Below, one piece after another: positions 21,745 to 33,207 of a stretch of DNA of 64,000 bases; position 1 is the first letter of the stretch, and each line of letters opens with the position of its first letter. The notes below the pieces were generated by a model, which saw nothing but the letters and a program-made list of their open reading frames with translations, had not been told where the DNA came from and did no database searches. Where the stretch lies: contig JAWHQI010000074.1 of NCBI GenBank assembly GCA_033032865.1, positions 8,860,501-8,924,500 on the forward strand. Reading direction: 5' to 3'. A program made the position numbers and the translations under genes. Source of the stretch: Dactylorhiza incarnata. Its lineage: Eukaryota > Streptophyta > Magnoliopsida > Asparagales > Orchidaceae.

Positions 21745-22389
21745 GATTCAGGGTGAAGGCGTGATTTGAAAGGAAAATCCGAGAAAGGAAAGATCAGCAC
21801 AAGAGAGGTTGTCCCTCAGTTGGAAGTATGCGAGTGAGGTCCACCGAGAGGAGCACTCGCCAGGCGAATACACCCGAGAAGCCAACCCATCTAAAGGCGT
21901 AGGAATCATTCGGAATAGGCGTGCTCTCGACAAGGTCACGCTTCTGTCGGAATCGTCATTGTAACCACCTAAAATCCTAGAGGGGTATGGGCATGTGCGG
22001 ACGGGTTATGACATTCCAAAGAGTGTGCACCGTTACTGCGAGAACGACTCGATCACGGCCCAGTGTCAAGTATCGATAATGCGCGAATGCACGAAATATG
22101 TGCGAAGGTGTGAGCAATCCGCGAGTCCGCGAAATATATGTGAAGGCAAGAGCAATGTCCAAGTGCGCAAAATACGTGTGAAGGCGTGAGCAATGCGTGA
22201 ATGCGCGAAATACTTATGAATGGGCTAACATGACGCAAATGCGCAAGCTATTTACGAGTGGCAATAAATAAGCAAAAAATGAAGAATAAAAAAGACTTGG
22301 ACAATAAATGTATTTTACATTTCATTACAAAAACTCACTGACAATGCAGGGGTCTCTCCCCTGGCATGAATTACAACAAAAACAAAAAA
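21745..22389. other. Tat 3' non-coding region
   Basis: No supported gene. At 22070-22210 a loose short repeat occurs (GCGCGAATGCACGAAATATGTGCGAAGGTGTGAGCAAT-like units, about four, degenerate). A purine-rich A tract lies at 22373-22400. Confidence 0.6.
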
Positions 22390-23085
22390 AACAAAGGAAA
22401 ACGAATAATCCTTAGGGGAGGTCGCCGGAGTCCTCGCAGGAAGACCTGCTGCTTTCGCCTGGAGGATGGAGCGAACCGCTCTCGCACTGAAGGCCATCTT
22501 CGCCCTCCGGCACATCCAGCGGGAGGAAGAGCTCGGGCAGAATTCTGCGAGCGGTGAGCCTCTCACCTCCTTAATTCAAAAGCCTAGCATTCCATAACAC
22601 CGTCAGCGCGTGCTTCGCTACCCTTGAACGTTCTCCTGCATCAGCACCTAGAGCTCATAATTTGTGTAGTGATGTTGATTGCTCTCCTCCCCGGGAGGTG
22701 GCGGGGCAGCGACGTCTCGCAACTGTTGGTTCTCGTCCTGCATCTCCTTGACCTAGTCCTCGAGGGTGGCCACTCGCACCTGCAGAATGTCGGAGTTGGT
22801 TGTTTCTTGTAAGAAAAGAAAGTGATAATGTCAGGGCAAGAAAGCGAGGAAGCGTGAAAGCTTAAGCCTCTAAGGAGGGTCGTACTTACCACTCAAACTG
22901 GGCGGTTGGCGATAAGGGATTCGGTGGCCTCCAACTGCTACTTCAAGGCCATGAATTCAGAGGAGGCGAGGGCGTGCATTCTCTCGAACTCAGCAAGGTT
23001 CTGCGCGTGGGTGATGCTACGGTGCGAGGACATATGAGCAAGCTCGAGACCGCACAGTTGGGCCCGCGCGGCCTCATGCACAAGT
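22390..23085 (-). pseudogene. Tat antisense ORF, C-terminal part
   Basis: Joined to 31081 by removing Copia C2, the - strand frame reads STRTLVHEAARAQLCGLELA, HMSSHRSITHAQNLAEFERM and ASSEFMALK, then (after a stop) QLEATESLIANRP. Further down come VATLED, VKEMQDENQQLRDVAAPPP and related pieces. The pattern is helical and coiled-coil-like. Continuous reading across the C2 junction supports a real former ORF opposite to gag-pol. Function unknown. Confidence 0.5.
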
Positions 23086-24045
23086 TGTTGGGTTTTCTTT
23101 GAACAATGCATCAAATGCACGCAGCGGAAAATACGAACAAGAACAACCCAAAAGAACTAAAGGATCTTGTGACTTCATGAATCAAGAAATAAAATAATCA
23201 ACAATATGCAATATACCTGAAGGGGATTAAGTCAGTACTCAATCAAGATGCCCCACCAGGTAATCTGAAGAACGATCATAGAGCTCCAAGCACTGAAATC
23301 GATAGGTGCCTCTACGGAAGTCCACACGAGTGAAGAAGAACCCTAGATTCTTGTTTCACAAGAACAAGGTCGGAGAAGGAAAGCCCTCTTTGTTTTCCCA
23401 CGGATTGCTAGATCCGACGAGGGGAAAACGACGGTGGAGGCGGCAAGATCGAAGTTGATCGGAACTCTTCCGTCGGTTATTCCCGATCCTTCTGTTTCTC
23501 TCTGTGTCGCTAAAGGGAAAGATGCTCTTAGGGCATAAAAACATAATCTATTTATACCCCAGGCGAGAGAGAAATGTTATCCGCACACCCACGACTATTT
23601 TTGGAGTAAATAGAATTCGTCGAGTATAGACTAAATTCGTCAAGACAATTTGATGATTCGACGTGACGAATCAATACGTGATCCGCCGAGACAATCTCGA
23701 TAATTCGTCGAGTACATCTATTTCGTTGAGACAATTCGACGAATTCAATGAGACGAATTATCACATATTTCGTCGAGACATTTTGACGATTCGTCGAGTA
23801 TAATGCAATTCGTCGAGACACTCTTGACAATTCATCGTGAACTACTTTTCCCGTCGAGACATTCTCGACGCAAATCCAATTGCTCATAGGATTGGTCCTC
23901 CACTCATATCCAATATGAGTAAGGCCAACATAGTCCTTCCTCCAACTTCTCCAAACACTCTTGTGTGTGACCCCATAGGCTCATATCGTGTTGGCAGTGA
24001 GACTAAATGCTTGATCACTTCTAGATCACCTTGGAACCACCAATA
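23086..24045 (-). repeat. C2 3' LTR
   Basis: 960 bp, + strand start TGTTGGGTTTTC. The - strand TATA box GGTATAAATAG is at about 23548-23558. A dense cluster of TTCGTCGAGA/TCGACGAA palindromes occupies 23626-23876, directly upstream of the TATA box in the - sense. The polypurine stretch AAGTGGGATAC (- strand) abuts 24045. Confidence 0.9.
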
Positions 24046-25037
24046 GTATCCCACTTGATCTTGAATGTATCAAACAAAAGTCTCACAAACAATGAGCGGC
24101 ATCTAGCAATACAGCATTGCTACCCAAGCAATAAGAGTTCATAACTCAACAAGCCAATCATGATCAATCAACAAGCCTATCTTGATCAATGTACCATTGT
24201 TGTCATGTCCATTTGTCCCTTACATCCAGATAGAACTAGAGGCATGGACCGTGTCACCCTCATAATTGTTCTATCCTAGTTTCCTGGTCTAGAATAGACT
24301 GTCTGAAATTGGTGAGCTCAATATCCAATATTGACTCAACCAAGCATGGCCATGCATTTCTCAGTCTCATTCCATCAAGGGGCCCTTGGATGTAACTCCT
24401 GTCATATAGGAGGACAAATCCCATATCTGTCCACACACAAACACCCAAATGAATTGTAACTTACCCAATAACCACCCTTATCATCAACCTTTCTCAAGGA
24501 AGACTTTAGATGACATCAAAGTATGCTTTTCCCCACTTGATGAATGATGTGACTTCAGGTAAAAAAACCACAAACACCATTGTCGCTTGAGATCTACTTA
24601 TGACACATTCATATAACAATCCACAAAGTAATCTCACGGTGGGTCTGTCTAGTACAACTTGTTCCTAACAAGTACCCATGTGATGATTTGATATCATAAT
24701 ATCATGACCTGTGAGAATTGATCATCAGTCAACGCACATGTTAGTCTTATGGTCTCATCCTATCCCTAATTTCTAGGATGATACCTTGACCAGGGACTAT
24801 TTTAAGAATGAAGCTTCTTTTAAACATAGGACCTCACATTCAAGTCACGCACTTGAATTTCTATGGAAGCAAACATTCTAAGGGCATCTATTATGCTAAT
24901 TAATCTGTCATATAGAAACAGATGAAATAACAATATGAACTTGCCATAAATGTAAAATAATACATAAAGTACTCTATTCATCACATGAATAAACAACAAC
25001 CGACAAATATATAAATCGATCCGCAAGTATCTCACTA
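24046..25037 (-). other. C2 3' untranslated region
   Basis: About 1 kb between the RNase H end and the polypurine tract, AT-rich. No gene or motif recognised beyond the polypurine tract at its left edge. Confidence 0.6.
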
Positions 25038-25877
25038 GAGATAATCATTAAGGTATCTAATACACATTGATCTAGTATGACCATCATGCTTTCTCTGTGC
25101 AAGAGGCTCCGTCAGTGGATCCACAATATTCTCTTCAGTAGGCACTCTGCATATACTCACATCTCCTCGATCAACAATCTCTCGAATAAGATGGAACCGC
25201 CGAAGTATGTGCTTGGAGCACTGATGAGATCTAGGTTCCTTAGCTTATGCAATTGCACCATTGTTGTCACAGTAAAGAACTATGGTATCAATAATGCTAG
25301 GAACTACATCAAGATCGTTGATGAATTTTGTAATCCATACAGCCTCATTTGCTGCATTTTCTACAGCAATATACTCGGCCTCAGTCGTAGAATCAGCAAC
25401 TGTCTCTTGCCTGGAACTCTTCCAGCTTACAGCTCCTCCATTTAGGCAAAAGATAAAACCTGATTGAGACTTTGAGTCGTCCCTATCAGTCTGGAAGCTA
25501 GCATCCGTGTAACCTTTTACAACGAGATCTTTCTCTCCACCAAACAGCAGGAATACATCCTTTTTCCTTCTCAGGTACTTAAGGATATTCTTGACTGCAA
25601 TCCAATGACTGTCACCGGGATCAGACTGATATCTGCTAGTCATGTTCAAAGCGTAAGAGACATCGGGTCGAGTACATAACATTGCATACATGGTTGATCC
25701 AACTGCAGAAGCATATGGAATCAACTTCATGCGGTCCTTATCTTCCAAAGATTTAGGACGATGGTCCTTAGAGAGACTCACACCATGACACATGGGTAAG
25801 AATCCCTTCTTGGACTCAAGCATGTTGAACCATTTCAACACCTTCTCAATGTATGTACTTTGGCTCAAACACAACAA
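25038..25877 (-). pseudogene. pol: C2 RNase H domain
   Basis: Frame 25877-25245: LIPYASAVGSTMYAMLCTRP, VVKGYTDASFQTDRDDSKSQ, STTEAEYIAVENAANEAVW and VLYCDNNGAIA, with the three catalytic acids visible. The C-terminal blocks (KHILRRFHLIREIV, DRGDVSIC, DPLTEPL) follow in another frame down to about 25040, so there is a frameshift near 25245. Confidence 0.88.
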
Positions 25878-26640
25878 CTTCTTCGATCTATCTCTATAGA
25901 TCTTAATCCAAGTATATAAGTCGCTTTGCCCAAGTCTTTCATAGAAAAGCAGTTCCCTAGGTTGTTCTTAACAACTTGTAGGGTCGGAATGTCATTCCCG
26001 ATCAACAGAATGTCATTTACATACAATATTAGGAATACAACAATGCTCTCACTAATCCTCTTGTAAACACAAGGTTCATCCTTGTTCTTAATGAAACCAA
26101 ACTCTTTGATTTTCTCATCAAAATGAAGATTCCAACTTCGAGATGCCTGTTTTAATCCATAAATGGATCTCTGTAGCTTGCATATTTTAGTGGCTTCACG
26201 TGGAGATACAAAACCCTCGGGTTGTGTCATATACGCTTCCTCAAGGAGTTTTTCATTAAAGAAAGCTGTTTTGACATCCATTTGCCAGATCTCGTAATCA
26301 TAATACGCAGAAATAGCAAGCAGAATTCTGATGGACTTAATCATAGCTACAGGGGAAAAAGTTTCATCATAAGGAACACAATGAATTTTCCTGAAACCTT
26401 TAGCCACTAGCTGGCGTTTGAATGTCTGTACATTCCCATCCATGTCGGTCTTCTTCTTGAAGACCCACTTGCACCCTATGGGTCATACCCATTCAGGTGG
26501 TTCCACCAAGGTCCAAACTTGGTTTGTATACATGGAGTCCATTTTATATTTCATGGCCTCAAGCCACTTCTTAGAGTCTGGTCCATTCATAGCCTCTTGG
26601 TAGGTTGCAGGCTCGTCATCATGATCCATAATCAACACAT
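25865..26640 (-). pseudogene. pol: C2 reverse transcriptase with YVND active site
   Basis: Frame 26443-25865: FKRQLVAKGFRKIHCVPYDE, WQMDVKTAFFNEKLLEEAYM, QRSIYGLKQASRSW and FLILYVNDILLIGND. The catalytic pair is YVDD in Copia elements. Here the first Asp (residue 143 of this frame, codon 26015-26017) is Asn, a GAT to AAT change expected to abolish polymerase activity. Upstream, about 26450-26640, the degenerate WKKAMD/WTLVEPPEW region precedes it. Confidence 0.87.
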
Positions 26641-26848
26641 TACCTATTTGAGACATAAGAAATCCATATCTCTGAGGCTCAAATTTTGGTCTACCAGATC
26701 TACGTAGGACTTGTGTTTCTTAAGCAGGCTCTCCAGCTACAACTACTTGTAGTCCTTTCTCAGGTTCCAATTCAGGTTTGTTCTCAGTTTGTGTTTCTTG
26801 AACTTCTTCAAGTTCTACCTTTGCAGTCTTTCTGGATAAGAACTCTTT

Positions 26849-27673
26849 CTAAAAAAAGACGCATATCCTTGCGACAAACACTTTGCCCTCAGACGGCAAG
26901 TATAAATAGTACCCTTTTGTTTCCCTGGGATACCCCACTAGATAACGCTTATCCGATTTGGGTTCCATCTTTTCAGGTATTTGACGTCGCACGTATGCCT
27001 CACAGCCCCAAATCTTAATGAAAGACATACTAGGACGCTTCCCAATCCATATCTCATATGGTGTCTTTTGAACCATTTTCATTGGAGCGCGATTTAAAGT
27101 GAAAGCAGCAGTCTCTAGAGCAAATCCCCAAAAGAAAACGGGCAAATCTGCATGACCCATCATTGACCGTACCATGTCCAGCAAAGTACGATTCCTCCTC
27201 TCAAACACACCATTATTTTGTGGTGTTCCGGGAGAAGTGAGTTGTGATACCATACCATACTCTCTTAGATGATCACGAAACTCATGACTCAGATATTCTC
27301 CACCTCGATCAGATCAGAGTGCTTTTATTATTTTTCCCAGTTGGTTCTCTACTTCATTCATAAACTCTTTGAACATTTCAAATGTTTCGGATTTGTTCTT
27401 CATAAGAAACACGTATCTGTATCTACTGAAATCATCATTAAACGTAATGAAGTAGTGGAACCCACCTCTAGACATATAACTCATGGGTCCATATGCATCA
27501 CTGTGTATCACACCCAAGAGATCATCAGCCCTCTCATTACAACTAGTGAAAGGGGCCTTTGTCATCTTGCCTAATAAACATGACTCACATCTCTCAAATG
27601 ATTCACAATCAAATGAGTCCAAAATTCCATCTTTATGGAGCTTGGTTATGCGTTTCTCATTTATGTGACCCAA
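26849..27673 (-). pseudogene. pol: C2 pre-integrase and integrase core
   Basis: Frame 27673-27314: MGHINEKRITKLHKDGILDS, CESCLLGKMTKAPF, HSDAYGPMSYMSRGGFHYFI (first Asp) and FNDDFSRYRYVFLM. It stops at TGA 27314-27316 where relatives have Arg (CGA), immediately before SDRGGEYLS (second Asp). Frame 27253-26849 continues with SPGTPQNNGVFERRNRTLLD (Glu) and the C-terminal GCEAYVRR and GYYLYLPSEGKVF blocks. All three catalytic acids remain. Confidence 0.88.
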
Positions 27674-27691
27674 ATGACGATGCCAAAGATA

Positions 27692-28675
27692 CTAAGGATT
27701 CGAGCCATTAGTTTTTAGTCTTTTAGTATTTTCTATGTCATAGATTGGCTGATCTAAGTTCAAAACGTATAAGTCATTAAACAGTTGGGCTAAACCATAA
27801 CAAACATCATTCACAAATATAGAACAACTATTGTTCTTAATAATGAAAGAAAATCCTCTCATGTCTAAACATGACACAGATATAATATTTCGAGTTATGC
27901 CTGGAACAAAATAACAATTATCTAATTCTATTACAAGCCCTATGGGCAATGAAAGACGATATATTCCTACGGCAATGACAGCAACTCTTGCTCCATTTCC
28001 AACGCGCGGGTCTACCTCTCGTTTACCCAGCATTCTTCTCCTTCCCAGTTCCTGCACATTTGTACAAATGTGAGAACCGCATCCGGTATCCAATACCCAA
28101 GATGAAGGAGTAGAAAGGTTTATTTCTATAACAAAAAAATTTGAAGTGGAAGTCACACTTCCTTTCTTCTTTTGGAGATCTTCAAGATAGAGGGGACAGT
28201 TCTTCCTCCAATGCCCTTCCTTACCACAATGGTGGTACTTCCCTTTCTTAGTCATGCCTTTTTTCTTCAATGCTGAAGACTTGGGATCAAGATATGACTT
28301 AGGTCTCACCTTAGTCTTCTTGAATTCCTTGGTCTTGCCCTTGCCTTTATGCACCATCAATATGGGGCTAGCAGGCTTGACCTTCTTCATATTGATCTCA
28401 GCAATTCTTAACATGCCTAGGAGCTCGGGCAGTGTCTTGTTAATTTCATTCATATTGTAATTCAAGACAAACTGCTCGTAACTGTCCGGCAACGATTGCA
28501 GGATCAGATCAGTGGCCAACTCTTGGCTCAAAGGAAACCCCAGTCTTTCAAGGTTCTCTATATACCTAATTATCTTTAGTACATGAGTCCCTACTGGGTC
28601 TCGAGCTCCCAGCTTGCACTGAAACAACACCCTGGATATGTCAAACCTCTCTTGGCGAGCTTGCCCTTGAAACAA
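27692..28675 (-). pseudogene. gag: C2 gag C-terminal half, zinc knuckle and protease
   Basis: An open 327-codon frame. Residues 1-110 are gag (ATDLILQSLPDSYEQFVLNY, LPELLGMLRIAEINMKK). At about 150 the zinc knuckle reads YHHCGKEGHWRKNC, lacking the first Cys (Tyr instead). The protease begins at about 193 with SWVLDTGCGSHICTNVQ (D-T-G) and ends in a pre-integrase segment. The gag N-terminus upstream (28676-28970) is frameshifted around a G9 run at 28837-28845. Confidence 0.85.
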
Positions 28676-28970
28676 TTTTCTTCAGGTGCTCGACCATCTC
28701 GTAACAACTCATATTCTCGTGTTTCTTTTGAAGCTCAAAGTTCATGGTCGTGAGCATAAGTCATTCAACATCCAAGGAGTCATCTCCATACTTCTTGTAA
28801 GCATCTTTATTTGCAAGAGGTGTAGTAGCGACTGGCGGGGGGGGGAGGGTCTTCTTCCAGGACATAGAGCTTACGCTCTTGCCTGAGAACAATTCTCAAG
28901 TTCCTGAACTAGTCTAAGAAAGTTGTCCCATTTAGCTTGTCCCTCTTAAGGATCGCTCTCAGGGACAAGG

Positions 28971-30090
28971 TGGAATGAGAACCACTTGTTATGGATATTC
29001 TACAAGGAAATATGCGAAGTAAAATTTTTAGTACTATATTTTAAAATACATTTATTTTATTTTAATACGGACTTTTATTAAAAGGCTCCCACTATTTTAT
29101 TCAAATTGATAACCCTTGACATCAATTCAGAGAGTTTATGCGAGCTACTCTCTTAGTGGACAAGATCTGTATTTCACCATTATTGTGAGTCAGCTTTTGG
29201 CTGATCACCCACAATGTGGCTATTTAGTTAGACAACATTTTCCAATTGTATCACTATGCAACTCTTGTATGGCTGATGAATAACGCTTTATTTGCATCCA
29301 TCAAATGGTGCAAGCCAACCCAATGTCTCTAGGAACTCAACCTTTGAGGTCACCTAGTTAAGATAGACCCGACATTGATAGTGGGATATCAAAATTATCC
29401 GATCGCACTCTTACCAAGATAGATCAATGCACATTGCTTTGGCAAGCCCACACTTCATCGATCGAGGAAGGAATAGTGCCATCCATCGGAAGGCATCCGA
29501 ATACTTAATATTGAATAAGGGATTTTATGATCCAATCGATGAATATTTCATCGTGATTAACACTTAATCCTTTTGCACATTCACAAATCTAAAATTACAA
29601 CATTCACAATCCTAATACATCCTAGTGCACAAAATAAAATCATCAACACTTTGATAAAAGTGCTAAATCTGAACATTCAGAACTCTTCTAAATCTCCAGA
29701 TTTACATGCATTGGACAATTGAATAATAACTCCACTTATGTAGTAGACAAGCTCGTCTCTCAATGTCAAATTCAAAATCTAAGACATTTGATTTCACAAA
29801 TCATTTTGAGGGACGGTTACTGCAAAGGAGAAATAATTTCTGAAACAATGAAATCGCAACGCAATCACATGCATTCCTGGCAGGGTTCCAAGGAGCCGCG
29901 CCCCTGGCGGGGTGTTAGGGGCAGAGCCCCTAACAGGGTTCAAGGGGCAGTGCCCCTGGCGTGATGTAGGGCAGAGCCCCGACCAATTTTTGAAAACAAC
30001 ATTACATCAAAATCGATGCTCCAGGAAGAAACCTAGGCATTTACAACACTTCTAAATTTCTAGATTTACACGCATGAAATCACTAACCTA
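28971..30090 (-). other. C2 5' leader with GC-rich hairpin repeats
   Basis: Non-coding leader between the primer-binding site and gag. At 29881-29981 four imperfect units of about 27 bp each contain a self-complementary GGGGC...GCCCC (for example AGGGGCAGAGCCCCT and AAGGGGCAGTGCCCCT), which would form stacked hairpins in the RNA. Nothing else is recognised in the AT-rich remainder. Confidence 0.65.
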
Positions 30091-30103
30091 GCTCTGATGC
30101 CAG
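30091..30103 (-). other. C2 primer-binding site
   Basis: CTGGCATCAGAGC on the - strand abuts the 5' LTR. It matches the initiator Met-tRNA site TGGTATCAGAGC with one T to C change. Confidence 0.85.
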
Positions 30104-31080
30104 TGTTGGGTTTTCTTTGAACAATGCATCAAATGCACGCAGCGGAAAATACGAACAATAACAACCCAAAAGAACTAAAGGATCTTGCGACTTCATGAAT
30201 CAAGAAATAGAAGGATCAACAATATGCAATATACCTAAAGGGGATTAAGTCTGTACTCAATCAAGATGCTCCAATGGGAAATCTGAAGAACGATCATAGA
30301 GTTCCAAGAACTGAAATCGATCGGTGCCTATACGGAAGTCCGCACGAGTGAAGAAGAACCCTAGATTTTTGTCGCACAAGAACAAGGTCGGAGAAAGAAA
30401 GCCCTCTTCGTTTTCCCACGGACTGCTAGATCCGACGAGGGGGAAAACAGCGTTGTCGGTGGCAAGATCAAAGTCGATCGGAACTCTTCCGTCGGTTATT
30501 CGCGATCCTTCTGTTTATTTCCGTGTCGCTAAAGGGAGAGATGCTCTGAGGGCGTAAAAACATAATCTATGTATACCCTAGGCGAGAGAGAAATGTTATC
30601 CGTACACCCACGACTATTATTTGAGTTAACAGAATTCGTCGAGTATAGACTAAATTCGTCGAGACAATTTGACAATTCAACGTGACGAATCAATATGTGA
30701 TCCTCTGAGACAATCTCGACAATTCATCGAGTACATCTATTTCGTCGAGACAATTCAACGAATTCAATGAGGCGAATTAACACATATTTTGTCGAGACAT
30801 TTCGACGATTCGTCGAGTACAATGCAATTCATCGAGACACTCTTGACAATTCATCGTGAACTCCTTTTCCCATCGAGAATGATTCTCGTCGAGAGATTCT
30901 CGACGCAACTCCAATTGCTCGTAGGATTGGTCCTCCACTCATATCCAATATGAGTAAGGCCAACACACTCATTCCTCCAACTTCTCCAAACACTCTTGAG
31001 TGTGGCCCCATAGGCTCATATCGCGTTGGCAGTGAGACTAAATGCTTGATCACTTCCAGATCACATTGGAACCACAAACA
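30104..31080 (-). repeat. C2 5' LTR
   Basis: 977-bp partner of 23086-24045, ending ...TTGGAACCACAAACA. The TTCGTCGA/TCGACGAA cluster lies at about 30635-30905. The TATA box position reads CTATGTATACC on + , so this promoter copy has lost its TATA match. Confidence 0.9.
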
Positions 31081-32338
31081 CGAGCGTCCGGGTGGACTCG
31101 ACGTCATAGACCATGGCATCCTCTCGACTGTAGAGCGCGAAAGAGAGGTCATAGTCCTCGCCACTGGTGGTATCCTGCTCGGTCTAGGATGGTATGAGGG
31201 TGGGAATGGTGGCCCAGTTGGCCTTTCGATCCCACTGGAGGAGGGGCTCACCTACTTCATCAACATACTTCTCGCCCAGGTCAAAGTTTCGATGCCCTCT
31301 TGACGACGGTCTCACAGAGGACCCTACCTGTGTGCTGGAGGTCCCGACCGCCATATCCGCCGTGAGTAGTTCACTCTCCCCAAGAGTCTCGGTGGCGACC
31401 GCCTTACCCTTGGTGGTTGTCGAGGGCTTGGAACGCTTGGAGGGAGAACCGGGAGCCGCGTCAGGCTTCCTCTTTTAATCGCTGGTCTTCGGGGAGACTA
31501 GATCTTTGTGGCAGGCTTCGACAGCAGACCACACGTGAGCTAGGGTGGCGTCGGGAGTTCCCTCATTCTCATTCGGCGGATGTAGGGGAGATCCCGCTCT
31601 CCTACAATAGGTGGGTTAAGTAAGAAAAAGTAGATATAAAGGTAAGCGGGAGCTAGGGGTGAAGTAGTTCGTATTACCCTCTCCCGGCAGGACTGGCGGG
31701 AGCTAGTTGACGTTCTTCTGCAGGTGAACGACGTCCATGTCGTGCCCTTGGATGAACTGGTGGAGCTTGGCCTCATGACCTCCCAGCAATGGAGGCCTAT
31801 AGGTCAACTTATCCTCCTGCACTGGCGTGAGAAGGGTGTTGTCAAAGCTCCCGGTGACGAAGATGAATTGCTGAACCTAGTCATGGTTCTTGTTGGCGGT
31901 ACCGGTAACCTTGAGCGGGCTCTGACCGGAAAAGAAGGTTACCCCGCCTTTCGCCCAGAAATTGAACAGCTTACGGAAGATGGGGAGGGAGAATTCGTTC
32001 CTCTCCTCGCGCAGGTAGCAGGCGAATGCTGCCAGTATGGCGATGGAGTTGGGGTTCAGCTGCGCGAGAACAAAGCTGAAATAGAGAAAGGTCTGGCGCA
32101 GCTCTAGACAAAGAGGGAGGCAGATCCCAACCTTGAAATGCTCCAGGGGGATGGCGAGTGTGTTCGGCGAGAACTGGTTGATGCGGTCGCGATTTCCAGG
32201 ACGGCGCGCAACAAACCCTGGCGGAACGTAGTCAGCGATCGCCATTGTGAACTCATCTTCCAACAAGTCACAAGTTACGAAATCATGATTCACGAATGCT
32301 TGAGCGCACTTGCCTCTGCCATCAGGTTCGGCCACCAT
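31081..32338 (-). pseudogene. Tat antisense ORF, N-terminal and middle part
   Basis: The frame 32338-31877 (153 codons) starts MVAEPDGRG. It contains FTMAIADYVPPGFVARRP, INQFSPNTLAIPLEHFKVGI, LPLCLELRQTFLYFSFVLAQ and IFRKLFNFWAKGGVTFFSGQ. I take it as the plant-transposon-like antisense protein known from Tat/Retand elements, placed between tandem repeats and the 3' LTR and transcribed against gag-pol. Downstream pieces to 31081 are in shifted frames, possibly an intron or decay. Cellular role unknown. Confidence 0.55.
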
Positions 32339-32817
32339 TATGCATGAGTTATAGGGCCGTGTGAGAAATCAGGAGAGAAGCGCGAGTGCAAGAGCGAAAG
32401 CGAGGAAGAGAAGAAGAAAGTTGGAATGAAAGTGCTAAATGTGGTGGGTGAACCTGGCTATTTATTGAAAAATAAATAAATCAAGAAGCTTCCTAGGCGT
32501 GGGGGTGCGGGTAATGACCACACTACCCCGACGCCTCGGGATTTGAGCCAGCCCCACCTTCATCCTACTCGCCGGCTGGAGGCGCGGGCCATGCGCATAG
32601 TCCTCTGCAGGAAAGCGAAAGCAAGATAAAGCACAGCAAAAATAAAGCGTTAAGCGAGACAATATTCAGCGAAACATAAGAAAAATCATGCAGAATAGAC
32701 ATGTCTAACATTTAAAACAACAAGAACGTTTACAACACAAGGCCGATCTCGGCATTCATTACGAAAACAAATTAATTACACGTGGTAAGGGGAATACAGG
32801 GGTGAGTGCCAGTAGGC

Positions 32818-33207
32818 TCAGTATTGAATCCATTTCCATTGACCCCGGCCTCGCCTCCCTGTCCTCGGTGGCATTCGCGGGTAATAGTATGCGCTTATGG
32901 CAGTGAGCTCTTGATTGACCAAGCACATTTGTTCCCCTGCCCATGCGACGTGCCTCCCAGGGGAAGTCCCCTCGCACCTGGCTCCCTGCCGCTCCATCTC
33001 TCCCACAAGATGCGAGTAGTCCCTTTTGAGAACGCTCAGCCTATGCTCAATGGCTGCCCGGTGTTCGTCCGTCTGGCTGGCTTGGTCTCGCTGCATAAAG
33101 ATAAGCTTTTCGAGAACCTTCGTCACCCGCTCCTTCATCATCCTAGGATCGTCGGGGTAGCCGAGAAAGTCCAAAGGGTCACTGGGAGAAGGGGCCGACG
33201 AGATCAC
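32818..33207 (-). pseudogene. Second Tat antisense frame, coiled-coil-like
   Basis: A 129-codon frame: LDFLGYPDDPRMMKERVTKV, IFMQRDQASQTDEHRAAIEH and RLSVLKRDYSHLVGEMERQG, ending in PRTGRRGRGQWKW. The charged heptad-like middle suggests a coiled coil. It could be another exon or a duplicate of the antisense ORF. Not recognised otherwise. Confidence 0.4.

Larger units (their letters stand above)
23086..31080 (-). mobile_element. Element C2: Ty1/Copia retrotransposon
   Basis: LTRs 23086-24045 and 30104-31080. The flanks CAAGT (23081-23085) and CGAGC (31081-31085) match at 3 of 5, both differences being transitions, so this is a plausible decayed TSD. The primer-binding site is initiator-Met type. 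Gag, PR, INT, RT and RNase H are in Copia order over 25038-28675. Internal stops, a mutated RT active site and a mutated zinc knuckle make it defective. Confidence 0.9.
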
